A stretch of DNA of 64,000 bases from Vibrio porteresiae DSM 19223 (GTDB taxonomy: Bacteria; Pseudomonadota; Gammaproteobacteria; Enterobacterales; Vibrionaceae), in contig NZ_AP024895.1 of NCBI RefSeq assembly GCF_024347055.1, positions 2,356,001 to 2,420,000 on the forward strand, read 5' to 3'. This document shows, piece after piece, positions 25,757 through 35,274 of the stretch. A program made the position numbers and the translations under genes. A model generated the notes under the pieces. The model did no database searches. It was not told the DNA's origin and saw nothing but the letters and a program-made list of their open reading frames with translations. Position 1 is the stretch's first letter. The number at the start of each line of letters is the position of its first letter.

Positions 25757-26676
25757 TAATTGCTGCACTCATGATTTAGAGCAGCGAGCAAAGCAATTGT
25801 TTGGTAACCATAGTCAGCATTTTTACTCCTATTTGTTTCCGGAATCAGATCATTAGAACCGTTTCTTAGTAATTAAATATATCCCAGTAGCAAGCTAACT
25901 TTTGGTACTGGGATATTATTTTAGCTGTTACTTAATTTGATCAAATAATCCGTCATAAAAATAGCACTCGTTATTATTTTGACTTATCGCCAATTATTAG
26001 ACGAATTTTTCTCTTACCAGCAATCCCCAAATAGTTATTTGAAGCTCTGTCGTTTCACTCTATTTCACATGCTACGAATGGCGAATACTCCCTGCTAAGA
26101 CCTCTATGTTCAGTGGTTGAACATGACCACTACCGCAGAGACCTCTTCTCTATTTTCATTTGTGATGACGACCAATGTCATGCGTTTTAACGCAGATACC
26201 TGCAAATCATGTCATTCGCAACAATCTCACCTTATCTTGCCCTCTCAGACAAACCGATCAAAAGGCCATCACATGTTTCTTGATTGTGACGCAGGGATAA
26301 ATTTTTCATTACGAATTGAATGCAAAACAATCAGCCATTGATGATCATTTTATTTTTATAAAGTGTTGTATTCGCCACACATATTAGATTATATTCACTG
26401 CGCACAACATCAATCAGTTGCATTGAATTTATATTCATTGCCATCTGTATGATTAAAACCAGTAGCAATGCCTATCATCCACTATCCTTCCATGTTCGAA
26501 TCGACGGCACACACTCGGCAAGCCATCCCAATTCGACATGTATTAGGAAATTGTAGCCTGCTTGCATCTCTGTTTATGAAGCGCTGCAAAGTTAGGGAGG
26601 GTAAATAAAGTAGGCATGCATCGTTGTTTCAACAATATATTTTAGGGATAACAAGGAATACTTGTTAGCGGAGCGC
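25757..26676. other. Long gene-poor gap before the chemoreceptor gene
   Basis: About 900 bp without a convincing gene. A hairpin ATCCCAGTA/TACTGGGAT (25881-25889 and 25906-25914) followed by ATTATTTT looks like a terminator, either for the small ORF upstream or for an unannotated RNA. Nested inverted repeats occur at 26108-26132 (GTTCAGTGGTTGAAC and AGTGGT/ACCACT). A 74-codon ORF at 26117-26341 has atypical composition and is not annotated. Confidence 0.4.
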
Positions 26677-28578
26677 ATGACTTTAGGTTTTAAATCTCGC
26701 ATCTATCTCAGTGTGTCATTATTAGTCGCACTTTCATTGATCATTCTTGGTTCGATTAATATCTATAATCTGCAAGACAAAATGGTGTCTTCTCTGGTGA
26801 AAGAAACAGAGATAAAACTCAAATCGCAAGTTTCCAATATGGAAACTTGGTATCAAGGTAAGCAACAAGCCATTGATAACGGAGCCGCTTCATTTTCTCT
26901 CAACCTTTCGGACGCGGAAAACCTCAAATTAGTTGACCTACTCGAAAAAAGCGGCAATTTCAGCACCGTTGCCATCGCTTACAGTAACGGCACTAGCTTC
27001 ATCTCTCGCGATCACCAAATTCTTGGTAACAACATTCTACAAAATCGACCTTGGTATAAAACAGCAATTCAGTCTAACGATCTGATCGTGACCGACATTT
27101 ATCAAGATTTGCAGACCGGTGAGAAAACCATCAGCCTGACCAAAGCAGTGACCGAAAATGGTCGCAAAGTGGGTGTTTTGATTGGTGATATCGTGATCGA
27201 TAACGTTGCCAGTAGCATCAACCAAATGCGTTTTGCAGGTGGCGCAGCCACGTTGGTTGACCGCAACTCTGTCTTCTTTGCAAGTGATGACCCATCTGAC
27301 ATTGGCAAAACACCAACCCAAGTCAACCCAGTGTTTGCTGATATGGAACGTGGTTTCGAAACCAAAGAGCAAGGACATCTGACTTTCCCTTACCTTGGCA
27401 AAGACTTTACTGGTTACTTCCAACGTATTCATCTTACCGGCGATAACCACTGGACGTTGATGGTTTTCATTGACAAATCGACCGCTCAAGCGGGTGTGGA
27501 AAGTGCGAAATGGAATGCCATTTGGACCGGTCTAGTGCTGCTTTTGGTGAGCTGTGCTTGCATGGTGCTCTCCATCGAAAGTGCCTATAAACCTCTACTA
27601 CGCTTGAAAGCAGCGGTATTAGCGCTTTCACAAGGCAGTGGCGACCTGACGTCACGTCTACAAGTGGATGGCAATGACGATCTTGCGCAAATCAGCCAAG
27701 GTTTCAACAGCTTCACTGAGCAATTGCAACAAATGATGCTGCACATTGCTCAAGCAAGCCAAAACATCTCCAGCAGTATCACGCAACTGGGTCAAAGCGC
27801 TCGTGATAACGAAACCCAGTTAATTTCTCACTCTGCTGAGACAGAACAAGTAGTCACCGCGATTACTGAGATGAGTGAAAGCGCCCATAGCGTGGCGGTT
27901 AACGTCACTGAATCGAACAAACTTACCGCTTCTGCTAACACTGGCGCACGTGAATCACTGGCCATCGTTAATAACGCAGTGAGTAACGTCGAGTCATTAG
28001 TGGGTGAAGTGGAAACCATGTCTGGCCGTATTGCGGCAATGAACAACGATACGATGAAAATCTACGACGTGGTAAATGTGATTGAAGAGATCTCAGCGCA
28101 AACCAATCTGTTAGCACTAAACGCTGCAATTGAAGCCGCTCGCGCCGGCGAACAAGGTCGTGGCTTTGCGGTGGTTGCCGATGAAGTGCGCGCACTGGCT
28201 GTTCGCACCCAAAACAGTACCTCGGAAATTTCTTCCATGCTGCAGCAACTACTGGACGTCACCTCCAGTGTGGTCAACTCGATGAAACAGACCCAGCAAC
28301 AGTGTCAATCCACTGCCGACAGCACTGCCCAAGTCTCCACCAGCCTGACCGAGATGAGCCAATCGGTAAACGAAATCGATGATGTCAGCACCCAAATTGC
28401 TACCGCGACAGAAGAACAAAGCCGTGTAACGGAAGAACTATCGCGCAATATGTTGACCATCCGCGATATCGTTGAATCCCTTGTGGTCAGCGGTCGTCAA
28501 ACGGTGTCAGCAACTGAACTCTTGGCGCAAGCCAATAGTGAACTAGACCAACTAGTTCGCAAATTTAAATTGTATTAA
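26677..28578 (+). CDS. Methyl-accepting chemotaxis protein with dCache-type sensor
   Basis: 633 residues from ATG 26677 (GGAG upstream; an in-frame TTG at 26662 is the alternative). Layout: a transmembrane helix near 10-30, a periplasmic double-Cache-like domain (about 35-275, with RPWYKTAIQSNDLIVTDIY and RDHQILG), a second helix near 280-300, HAMP, then the cytoplasmic signalling coil. The hairpin tip is seen at IEEISAQTNLLALNAAIEAARAGE and GRGFAVVADEVRALA. The Cache motif with RPWY suggests amino-acid or amine sensing, but the ligand is unknown. A PLP decarboxylase starts 31 bp downstream, on the same strand and without a terminator between. Confidence 0.9.
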   Translation: MTLGFKSRIYLSVSLLVALSLIILGSINIYNLQDKMVSSLVKETEIKLKSQVSNMETWYQGKQQAIDNGAASFSLNLSDAENLKLVDLLEKSGNFSTVAIAYSNGTSFISRDHQILGNNILQNRPWYKTAIQSNDLIVTDIYQDLQTGEKTISLTKAVTENGRKVGVLIGDIVIDNVASSINQMRFAGGAATLVDRNSVFFASDDPSDIGKTPTQVNPVFADMERGFETKEQGHLTFPYLGKDFTGYFQRIHLTGDNHWTLMVFIDKSTAQAGVESAKWNAIWTGLVLLLVSCACMVLSIESAYKPLLRLKAAVLALSQGSGDLTSRLQVDGNDDLAQISQGFNSFTEQLQQMMLHIAQASQNISSSITQLGQSARDNETQLISHSAETEQVVTAITEMSESAHSVAVNVTESNKLTASANTGARESLAIVNNAVSNVESLVGEVETMSGRIAAMNNDTMKIYDVVNVIEEISAQTNLLALNAAIEAARAGEQGRGFAVVADEVRALAVRTQNSTSEISSMLQQLLDVTSSVVNSMKQTQQQCQSTADSTAQVSTSLTEMSQSVNEIDDVSTQIATATEEQSRVTEELSRNMLTIRDIVESLVVSGRQTVSATELLAQANSELDQLVRKFKLY

Positions 28579-28609
28579 CTTCGTTTATACCATTAAGTAA
28601 GAGGTCCGT

Positions 28610-30289
28610 ATGACAACGGAAATAATTGAGCACGTTTGGTCTGATCTTTCTGCCAATACTGTAAGCGATACGTTCAACAGTAAGTATTCTCAGGTGGTAA
28701 AACGCTTTTTCGGTCGCGATAAAGCGTTATGGCCAACCTATCAGATCGCCGGCTTGGACAGTTTAATTGAGAACCGTCGCCACAGTGCTGAATTAAACGA
28801 CGAGCACATGATGGAAACCCTGCTGAACTATTCAGAGATTCCAGCGCATTGCTCAGACAGTAACGAACCATTCGATCCTATCGCGATGTTCGCAGCGCAA
28901 AAAACCAAAAACTGGGAAGATCCTAAAGCGGTAGAAAACGTGATTTCTACGCCGAGCGATCCTGCGATTCACGGTGCCATTTTGGCCACGATCGCTAACC
29001 CAAACTTGGTGTACAGCGAATACTCAGGTAAAGCGACTGAACTTGAACGTTTAGTGGTTCGTCAAATTGCAAATCTTGCTGGTTACGACGTTGAAAATGC
29101 TTCTGGTATTTTCACTCAAGGCGGCACGTTCTGTAACCTATATGGTTACCTGCTGGGTCTGCGTAAAGCCCTGCCAGGCTCTTGCGTGCAAGGTTTTGCC
29201 AATCAATCGATGATGATGATGAACTCTCAAGCGGGTCACTATTCCAACATGACCAACTTGTCGTTACTGGGCATCAATATCAACGATCAAGTATTGCGCA
29301 TTCATATCGATGAAAATAACCAAATGGATATCGACCATGCTGAGCAACAAATGGAAACCTGCTTTAAACAAGGCATTGTGATTCCGACCATTTTGTTGAC
29401 CTTTGGCACGACAGATACCTTTGCAATCGATGATGTGAAAGCGGTTTATGATATCCGTGAACGCTTATGCGCACAGTACAAAACCTCTTACAAGCCACAC
29501 ATCCATGTGGATGCGGCTATCGGTTGGGCGCTAATTTTCTTCAATAACTATGACTTTACCACTAACCCTCTAGGCATTAATGCGGCAACGCTTGATGGCC
29601 TAATGGCACTGAATGGCAAAGTGAAAGCGCTAAAATACGCAGATTCGTTCACTGTCGATTTCCAAAAATGGGGTTATGTTCCTTATACCTCTAGTTTGAT
29701 CATGGTGAAAAACGGTAAAGATTTTGAGAGCTTAAAACACGATCCAAGTTACTTCTCATACTTTGAACCAGCGATGCAAGATGATACTCACCTGCAATCC
29801 ACTATTGAGTGTTCTCGTAGCGGTGTGGGTGTCTTTTCTGCATTTTCTGCTCTGCAATACATGGGCTTAGAAGGTTACCAAGCCGTGATTGCTAATGGCC
29901 TGCAAAACGCGAACTACCTGCGCGCGCTATTAGAACAAAAGCCAAACTGTGTTGTGGTTTCACCAGAAAACCACGGCCCTTCAGTGACCTTCCGTCTTTA
30001 CGATGCAAAATGCAAAGCAGAAGCAACGGAAATGTTCCGTCGTGAACGCGATGCGTTTACGTCAGAAAAAGACATGGAAAATGTGGTACACGCTGCGGCG
30101 TTCCACCGTCAAAATTTCCAAGCGCGTAAAGGCCAAGTACTGAACACCAACTGGATCGATTCCATTGCTCGCACTGCTTACAACGCAAACGGTCAATGCC
30201 TCTATCTGCCAGGTGAAAAAGCGGTATTTTTGAACCCATTTACTTCACGTCAACGCATTGAAGAGTTTGTGGCCAACATCGATCAATAG
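28610..30289 (+). CDS. Pyridoxal-dependent decarboxylase, group II-like, unassigned substrate
   Basis: 559 residues. Seen: YSGKATELERLVVRQIANLAGY, a PLP-site region FTQGGTFCNLYGYLLGLRKAL, HVDAAIGWA with D301 to the pyridine nitrogen, and a PLP lysine K353 in TVDFQKWGYVPY. The lysine context DFQKW replaces the common DAHKW or DxHK of glutamate, tyrosine and aromatic decarboxylases, marking a divergent branch. The substrate is unknown. GAGGT precedes the ATG. It lies 31 bp after the chemoreceptor gene and ends in a strong terminator, so the two form a probable operon. Confidence 0.85.
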   Translation: MTTEIIEHVWSDLSANTVSDTFNSKYSQVVKRFFGRDKALWPTYQIAGLDSLIENRRHSAELNDEHMMETLLNYSEIPAHCSDSNEPFDPIAMFAAQKTKNWEDPKAVENVISTPSDPAIHGAILATIANPNLVYSEYSGKATELERLVVRQIANLAGYDVENASGIFTQGGTFCNLYGYLLGLRKALPGSCVQGFANQSMMMMNSQAGHYSNMTNLSLLGININDQVLRIHIDENNQMDIDHAEQQMETCFKQGIVIPTILLTFGTTDTFAIDDVKAVYDIRERLCAQYKTSYKPHIHVDAAIGWALIFFNNYDFTTNPLGINAATLDGLMALNGKVKALKYADSFTVDFQKWGYVPYTSSLIMVKNGKDFESLKHDPSYFSYFEPAMQDDTHLQSTIECSRSGVGVFSAFSALQYMGLEGYQAVIANGLQNANYLRALLEQKPNCVVVSPENHGPSVTFRLYDAKCKAEATEMFRRERDAFTSEKDMENVVHAAAFHRQNFQARKGQVLNTNWIDSIARTAYNANGQCLYLPGEKAVFLNPFTSRQRIEEFVANIDQ

Positions 30290-30318
30290 TACCGATTTGA
30301 CCAAACAACCGTGTTGAT

Positions 30319-30346
30319 AAAAAGCCTGCAAATTGCAGGCTTTTTT
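30319..30346 (+). terminator. Terminator of the decarboxylase operon
   Basis: Stem AAAGCCTGCAA/TTGCAGGCTTT followed by T residues, 30 bp after the stop. Confidence 0.92.
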
Positions 30347-30681
30347 CATCTAACGGTAGCGAAATCCCTAAAAAATATACGCCTAATACCAATGTTAACT
30401 ATCCTTAATATAACGTGAAGTGATCATGGTGTTCTCTATTGAGTTCATGATAAACTCCAGCGCTATTTTGTCGCTCAATTTATACCCGCAGAGGGAATGT
30501 CATGACCATCAAGAACATGCGGTCGGTCGTGTTCTTTGCCGCAATGGGAATGAACAGATGGATTTATCAAACAGTAATGAGCGAACATTCACACCGATGG
30601 AAGTCAGCACGACAGATGGCACAACAATAATTCTTCCTGAAAATGCCATAACTGTTAGATAAGTGAGCAAATGTTATCTCT
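30347..30681. other. Intergenic region upstream of ygiQ
   Basis: 335 bp. It has two overlapping short frames: ATG 30502-30630 (42 codons, GAGGG upstream) and 30420-30662. Neither resembles a known protein and the frames compete, so no gene is called. The rest presumably holds the ygiQ promoter. Confidence 0.35.
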
Positions 30682-33066
30682 ATGAATATTAAAAAGATTT
30701 TTGAGTACAACAAGTATTGGGCTGAGTGCTATGGCATTTCCCCATTCTTACCGACCTCTCGTAAAGAGATGGACCAACTGGGTTGGGACAGCTGTGATGT
30801 CATCATCGTGACCGGTGATGCCTACGTTGACCACCCTAGTTTTGGTATGGCGATTATTGGCCGATTACTTGAAGCTCAAGGATTTCGCGTAGGTATTATT
30901 GCCCAGCCAGAATGGCAGAATAAAGATGCCTTTATGGAACTGGGGAAACCTAACCTCTTTTTCGGCATCACTGCTGGCAACATGGATTCGATGATTAACC
31001 GCTATACATCGGATAAAAAGTTGCGCCAAGATGATGCCTATACTCCCAATAATGAAGGGGGTAAACGCCCTGATCGCGCAACCTTGGTCTATTCGCAACG
31101 TTGTAAAGAAGCCTATAAAGATGTGCCTATCGTACTTGGCGGCATTGAGGCGAGTCTGCGCCGCGTCGCCCATTACGATTATTGGTCAGACAAAGTACGC
31201 CGCTCTATTTTAATGGATGCGAAAGCCGATATTTTGCTGTTTGGTAACGCTGAGCGCGCCCTTGTCGAAGTGGCCCATCGCCTTGCGGACGGGGAAACCA
31301 TCGAGACCATGACCAACATTCGTGGTACCGCTGTTAACCTTTCAGCTGCACCTGAACGTTACAAAATCATCGATTCTTCGCGCATCGATAAACCAAGCAC
31401 ACCCTTTGTACCGACCAACCCGTATGAAGTAGAAACTCAGTGTGAGACGAAAACCAAGGAAGAAGATAGTCAGCCAAAGCCGATTACCATTCGTCCTTCT
31501 CGTCACGATGCAGAAAATACCGCCGTGCGCCTACCTTCATTCGAGAAGTTAGTGAATGACCGTATTTTGTATGCGCACGCTAGCCGCGTATTGCACCTAG
31601 AGACCAACCCTTATTCAGGGCGTGCGCTACTGCAAAGCCACGGTAATCGTGAGCTGTTAGTCAACCAATCCCCTATTCCTCTCTCCACTGAAGAGATGGA
31701 CTATGTGTTTGGCCTTTACTACGCGCGCGTACCGCACCCGAAATATGGCAAGGCAAAAATTCCTGCCTACGACATGATCAAAACCTCGGTGAACATCATG
31801 CGTGGCTGTTTTGGTGGCTGTTCTTTCTGCTCTATTACTGAGCACGAAGGCCGTATCATTCAAAACCGCTCTCAAGAATCGATCTTAAATGAGCTTGCCG
31901 AGATCCGTGACAAAGTGCCTGGCTTCACTGGCACCATTTCCGATTTGGGTGGCCCAACGGCGAACATGTATCGCCTAGGCTGTTCTGATCCTAAAGCAGA
32001 AGCAAACTGTCGTCGCCCATCATGTGTGTTCCCTGGTATCTGTCATAAGTTAAATACCGATCACAAACACACCATCGATCTCTACCGCGCAGCTCGTCAA
32101 GTGGATGGTATTAAGAAGATTTTGATCGCATCTGGGGTTCGTTACGACCTTGCTATTGAATCTCCAGAGTACATCAAAGAGTTGGTGACTCACCACGTCG
32201 GTGGTTACTTGAAGATTGCCCCTGAACATACCGAAAAAGGTCCACTGGATCTGATGATGAAACCGGGCATGGGCACCTATGACAAGTTCAAAGCGTTATT
32301 TGAAAAATACAGTGCCGAAGCGGGTAAGAAGCAGTATTTGATCCCGTACTTCATCTCAGCTCACCCAGGTACTGAAGATGAAGACATGCTGAATTTGGCG
32401 TTGTGGCTGAAAAAGAACGACTTCGAATGTGACCAAGTACAAAACTTCTACCCATCACCGATGTGTAACGCCACCGCGATGTATCACTCAGAAGTGAACC
32501 CGCTAAAACGCGTTAAGTACAAGAAACGTGAAGATATTCCTGTTCCAAAAGGCATTCGTCAACGTCGCTTGCACAAAGCGCTATTGCGTTACCATGATCC
32601 GGTGAACTGGCCAATCATTCGTGAAGCCTTAATCGAGATGGGTAAAAAGCATCTTATTGGTGATAAACCGGGCTGTTTGGTTCCGGCAGAAGATGGTGAC
32701 AAACAAACACCGGCGCAACGTCGTAAGTCTGGTCGTCACGGTTCAAACCGTTTTGCAACCAAGCACTCGCCTGATCAACCAGGATTTGAACCATTACGTG
32801 GCGGTCGCAACAACAATGGCCAAACCAACAACCGTGGTAACAACAGCAATCGTGGCGAAGGAAACACCAATAGCCGCAATAGCGACAACCGTGCTGGTAG
32901 CCAACGTAATGGTGGTGGCAATAGTGGCAACCGTAACCAAGGCAATGGTCAAAAAGCAGGTAATAACCAAGGGAACCGCGGTGCGGTGAATAATGGCAAA
33001 CCAGCTGGAGCTGGCCGTCCGGGTCAACGTCCGAACAATAAACAGCGTCCACGTGCTACCTCATAA
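30682..33066 (+). CDS. ygiQ: YgiQ family radical SAM protein (UPF0313)
   Basis: 794 residues. An N-terminal B12-binding-like region (DVIIVTGDAYVDHPSFG) precedes the radical SAM core with the cluster motif C376-x3-C380-x2-C383 in MRGCFGGCSFCSITEHEGR. KIAPEHTEKGPLDLMMKPG and QVQNFYPSPMCNATAMY are typical of the family. After about residue 690 comes a long low-complexity tail rich in N, G and R, with many NN and GN runs. The chemical reaction of YgiQ is not established. A weak ribosome site precedes the ATG; a terminator shared with serC follows. Confidence 0.92.
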   Translation: MNIKKIFEYNKYWAECYGISPFLPTSRKEMDQLGWDSCDVIIVTGDAYVDHPSFGMAIIGRLLEAQGFRVGIIAQPEWQNKDAFMELGKPNLFFGITAGNMDSMINRYTSDKKLRQDDAYTPNNEGGKRPDRATLVYSQRCKEAYKDVPIVLGGIEASLRRVAHYDYWSDKVRRSILMDAKADILLFGNAERALVEVAHRLADGETIETMTNIRGTAVNLSAAPERYKIIDSSRIDKPSTPFVPTNPYEVETQCETKTKEEDSQPKPITIRPSRHDAENTAVRLPSFEKLVNDRILYAHASRVLHLETNPYSGRALLQSHGNRELLVNQSPIPLSTEEMDYVFGLYYARVPHPKYGKAKIPAYDMIKTSVNIMRGCFGGCSFCSITEHEGRIIQNRSQESILNELAEIRDKVPGFTGTISDLGGPTANMYRLGCSDPKAEANCRRPSCVFPGICHKLNTDHKHTIDLYRAARQVDGIKKILIASGVRYDLAIESPEYIKELVTHHVGGYLKIAPEHTEKGPLDLMMKPGMGTYDKFKALFEKYSAEAGKKQYLIPYFISAHPGTEDEDMLNLALWLKKNDFECDQVQNFYPSPMCNATAMYHSEVNPLKRVKYKKREDIPVPKGIRQRRLHKALLRYHDPVNWPIIREALIEMGKKHLIGDKPGCLVPAEDGDKQTPAQRRKSGRHGSNRFATKHSPDQPGFEPLRGGRNNNGQTNNRGNNSNRGEGNTNSRNSDNRAGSQRNGGGNSGNRNQGNGQKAGNNQGNRGAVNNGKPAGAGRPGQRPNNKQRPRATS

Positions 33067-33090
33067 TGTGAGTTAGCCATTAGCTGAAAG

Positions 33091-33124
33091 AAAAAGCGCA
33101 GTGTTTTCACACTGCGCTTTTTTA
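33091..33124. terminator. Bidirectional terminator between ygiQ and serC
   Basis: Stem AAAAGCGCAGTG/CACTGCGCTTTT around TTTT, with T-run on the plus strand and A-run on the other side, so it can end both convergent genes. Confidence 0.92.
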
Positions 33125-33178
33125 TTGTTTCTGCTCTTTTACTATCTATTGCTTAAGGACTTAAAGCGTTATAGCAAC

Positions 33179-34273
33179 TTAAGCGTATTGAGCTTCGAAC
33201 TCACGCATAAAGTCAACAAGAGCTTGAACGCCTTCGAGTGGCATCGCGTTGTAGATAGAAGCACGCATACCACCAACAACACGGTGACCTTTAAGTGAAG
33301 TCAAACCTTTTGCTTCAGCCAGTTCAAGGAATGTCGCATCCAATTCTGGTTTAGCCAGTTGGAATGGGATATTCATGCGCGAACGGTTCGCAGGGTGAAT
33401 GTTGTTACGGTAGAAGTCTGAGCCGTCGATAGCGCTGTAAAGAAGGTCAGCTTTTTGGCGGTTAACCGCTTCCATCGCTTTCACGCCACCTTGGTCTTTC
33501 AACCATTTGAACACTTGACCAGATAAGTACCATGCAAATGTTGGTGGTGTGTTGAACATTGATTCACCTTCGGCAAGAATTTTGTAATTCAATACGCTAG
33601 GTAATACGTCGTTCGCCAAATCCAACAAGTCGTCACGCACAATCGCGATACAGATACCAGCAGGACCAATGTTTTTCTGTGCACCAGCGTAGATCACGCC
33701 GTACTTAGACACATCAATCACTTTAGACAGAATGTTCGAAGACATGTCTGCTACGATTGGTTTGTCAGTCACAGGGAGGTCATTGATTTCGATGCCGTCG
33801 ATGGTTTCGTTTGGACAAAAGTGCACGTAGGCAGAATCATCAGCGATAGACCAAGCTGAAGCGGGTTTAACCGCCATTTTGCCATCGATCTCTGTTTTGG
33901 CATCAAAAAGGTCGATTTCACAGTATTTTTGAGCTTCTTTTACTGCGCTCATCGCCCAGTAGCCGCCATCGATGTAAGTCGCTTTAGTCGACTCACCAAG
34001 AAGGTTTAGAGGTACAGCAGCAAATTGAGCACGCGCACCACCTTGGCAGAAAAGGACTTTGTAGTTATCAGGGATATTTAGCAGATCACGTAGATCTTGC
34101 TCCGCTTCTTTAGCGACCTGAATAAAAGGTTTACTACGGTGGCTGATTTCCATGACGGACGATCCAAGATCGTGCCAGTTAACAAATTCTTGTTGTGCTT
34201 TGAGCATAACCGGTTTCGGTAATACAGCCGGACCTGCGCTAAAGTTAAAAACGGTGTCCTGATTAGGCTCCAT
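33179..34273 (-). CDS. serC: Phosphoserine aminotransferase
   Basis: 364 residues, class V PLP enzyme that makes 3-phosphoserine from 3-phosphohydroxypyruvate and also acts in pyridoxal phosphate synthesis. Seen: NFSAGPAVLPKPV at the N-terminus, EISHRSKPF, the PLP lysine in GAQKNIGPAG, PPTFAWYLSG, and MRASIYNAMP near the C-terminus. The mRNA has AGGAG before the ATG at 34273. In enteric bacteria serC leads an operon with aroA; here no aroA follows. Confidence 0.96.
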   Translation of the reverse strand: MEPNQDTVFNFSAGPAVLPKPVMLKAQQEFVNWHDLGSSVMEISHRSKPFIQVAKEAEQDLRDLLNIPDNYKVLFCQGGARAQFAAVPLNLLGESTKATYIDGGYWAMSAVKEAQKYCEIDLFDAKTEIDGKMAVKPASAWSIADDSAYVHFCPNETIDGIEINDLPVTDKPIVADMSSNILSKVIDVSKYGVIYAGAQKNIGPAGICIAIVRDDLLDLANDVLPSVLNYKILAEGESMFNTPPTFAWYLSGQVFKWLKDQGGVKAMEAVNRQKADLLYSAIDGSDFYRNNIHPANRSRMNIPFQLAKPELDATFLELAEAKGLTSLKGHRVVGGMRASIYNAMPLEGVQALVDFMREFEAQYA

Positions 34274-34395
34274 GTGTTTCTCGCTCCTGCTTTTGAAATA
34301 AGTGTGATTAATACCACTTTTTTTTCTGAATAAAAAGTGACAAAAAATTCTTTTCCATGCGAATAAGTAATTTTCTCGTATTTTAAGAAAAAGAC

Positions 34396-35274
34396 CTAGT
34401 TACTCGGTATTTTATCAACGGTGTTAACCGGAATCGTAGTGAATAATCTTGATAATCCCATACGACATAGAAACACAAATAATAAGGGTAATATCAAGGT
34501 CTTGAGTAAATAAAGCGCCATCAAAGTCATCAAATCGACCACCGAGCTCTCTGCAATATCCGCCAGTTGTGTTAATTTATCCTTTTGGGCTGCAACATCG
34601 TGGGTTAACTGTTCCCATTGCTGCTGAAGCTGTTGCAAGAAACTGAGAAAGCTGTGTTCGGTTTTTTCTTCTGCCGCTGTAACAGGGTAACTCGATTGCT
34701 CAGACTCATGGGCTAAAGCAGCCACACGCTGTTGATATTGCTCGATTTGTGGATTGATAAACCACCAATCAATGCATTGTGAACTGAGCACCGCGAGCAA
34801 CACTAAAAACCGGCCAATCGCCATGATATGAAAAAGGCGTTGGGCAAGCGATCGCCACTGCTGTGCCCAGCCAGCCCACATCGTCAATAAGTACGCGGCG
34901 GCAAACAGAGCAAATATCACGTTAGCGGCGGTTGACGATAGCATCAACAAAAGTACTTTCTGTAGGCTCAGTGAAGTGAAAGACATCACCATGATGTCAC
35001 TGAACTTATTGATTAAGTCACTGACTGGATTAAGCACTTGGCCGATGTCGATGGAAAACACACCCGCTGAAACTTCCGAGCTTTGCAGAGTCGAGATCGC
35101 GGCATCTAAGGTGCGCGCAATGGTGTAGCTTCCTGCAGCACTAAGCATGGCTTGATTAATGAGCTGATGCGCTTTTTCATCAGCAAGATTGAGCGAGCTC
35201 ACTGCCACCAGCCCAATAATGAGCAAGGTCATCAGCCCTTTTTGCCACTTTGACTGCACGTGAGTTGTAACCAT
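34396..35274 (-). CDS. Membrane protein of unknown function
   Basis: 292 residues from ATG 35274, chosen because AAGGAG lies upstream of it; the frame is open to 35310. One helix near the N-terminus (MTLLIIGLVAVSSL), then an extracytoplasmic-looking stretch, three hydrophobic segments in the middle (KVLLLMLSSTAANVIFALFAA, FHIMAIGRFLVLLAVLSS) and one near the C-terminus (LILPLLFVFLCRMGL). Residues about 195-255 are polar and likely coiled coil (QQLQQQWEQLTHDVAAQKDKL). I recognise no family. It lies between serC and the divergent art operon. Confidence 0.6.
   Translation of the reverse strand: MVTTHVQSKWQKGLMTLLIIGLVAVSSLNLADEKAHQLINQAMLSAAGSYTIARTLDAAISTLQSSEVSAGVFSIDIGQVLNPVSDLINKFSDIMVMSFTSLSLQKVLLLMLSSTAANVIFALFAAAYLLTMWAGWAQQWRSLAQRLFHIMAIGRFLVLLAVLSSQCIDWWFINPQIEQYQQRVAALAHESEQSSYPVTAAEEKTEHSFLSFLQQLQQQWEQLTHDVAAQKDKLTQLADIAESSVVDLMTLMALYLLKTLILPLLFVFLCRMGLSRLFTTIPVNTVDKIPSN

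Noticed and set aside
26117..26341. 74-codon rightward ORF with a CxxC motif
   Set aside because: No ribosome site, composition unlike neighbours and no recognisable family; more likely chance.
26590..26676. Sigma-28 promoter for the chemoreceptor gene
   Set aside because: TAAAGT-like bases are present, but no GCCGATAA partner with proper spacing.
32654..33052. 132-codon antisense ORF rich in Cys, His and Tyr
   Set aside because: It is the mirror of the low-complexity N/G/R tail of YgiQ; repetitive codons keep the opposite frame open.
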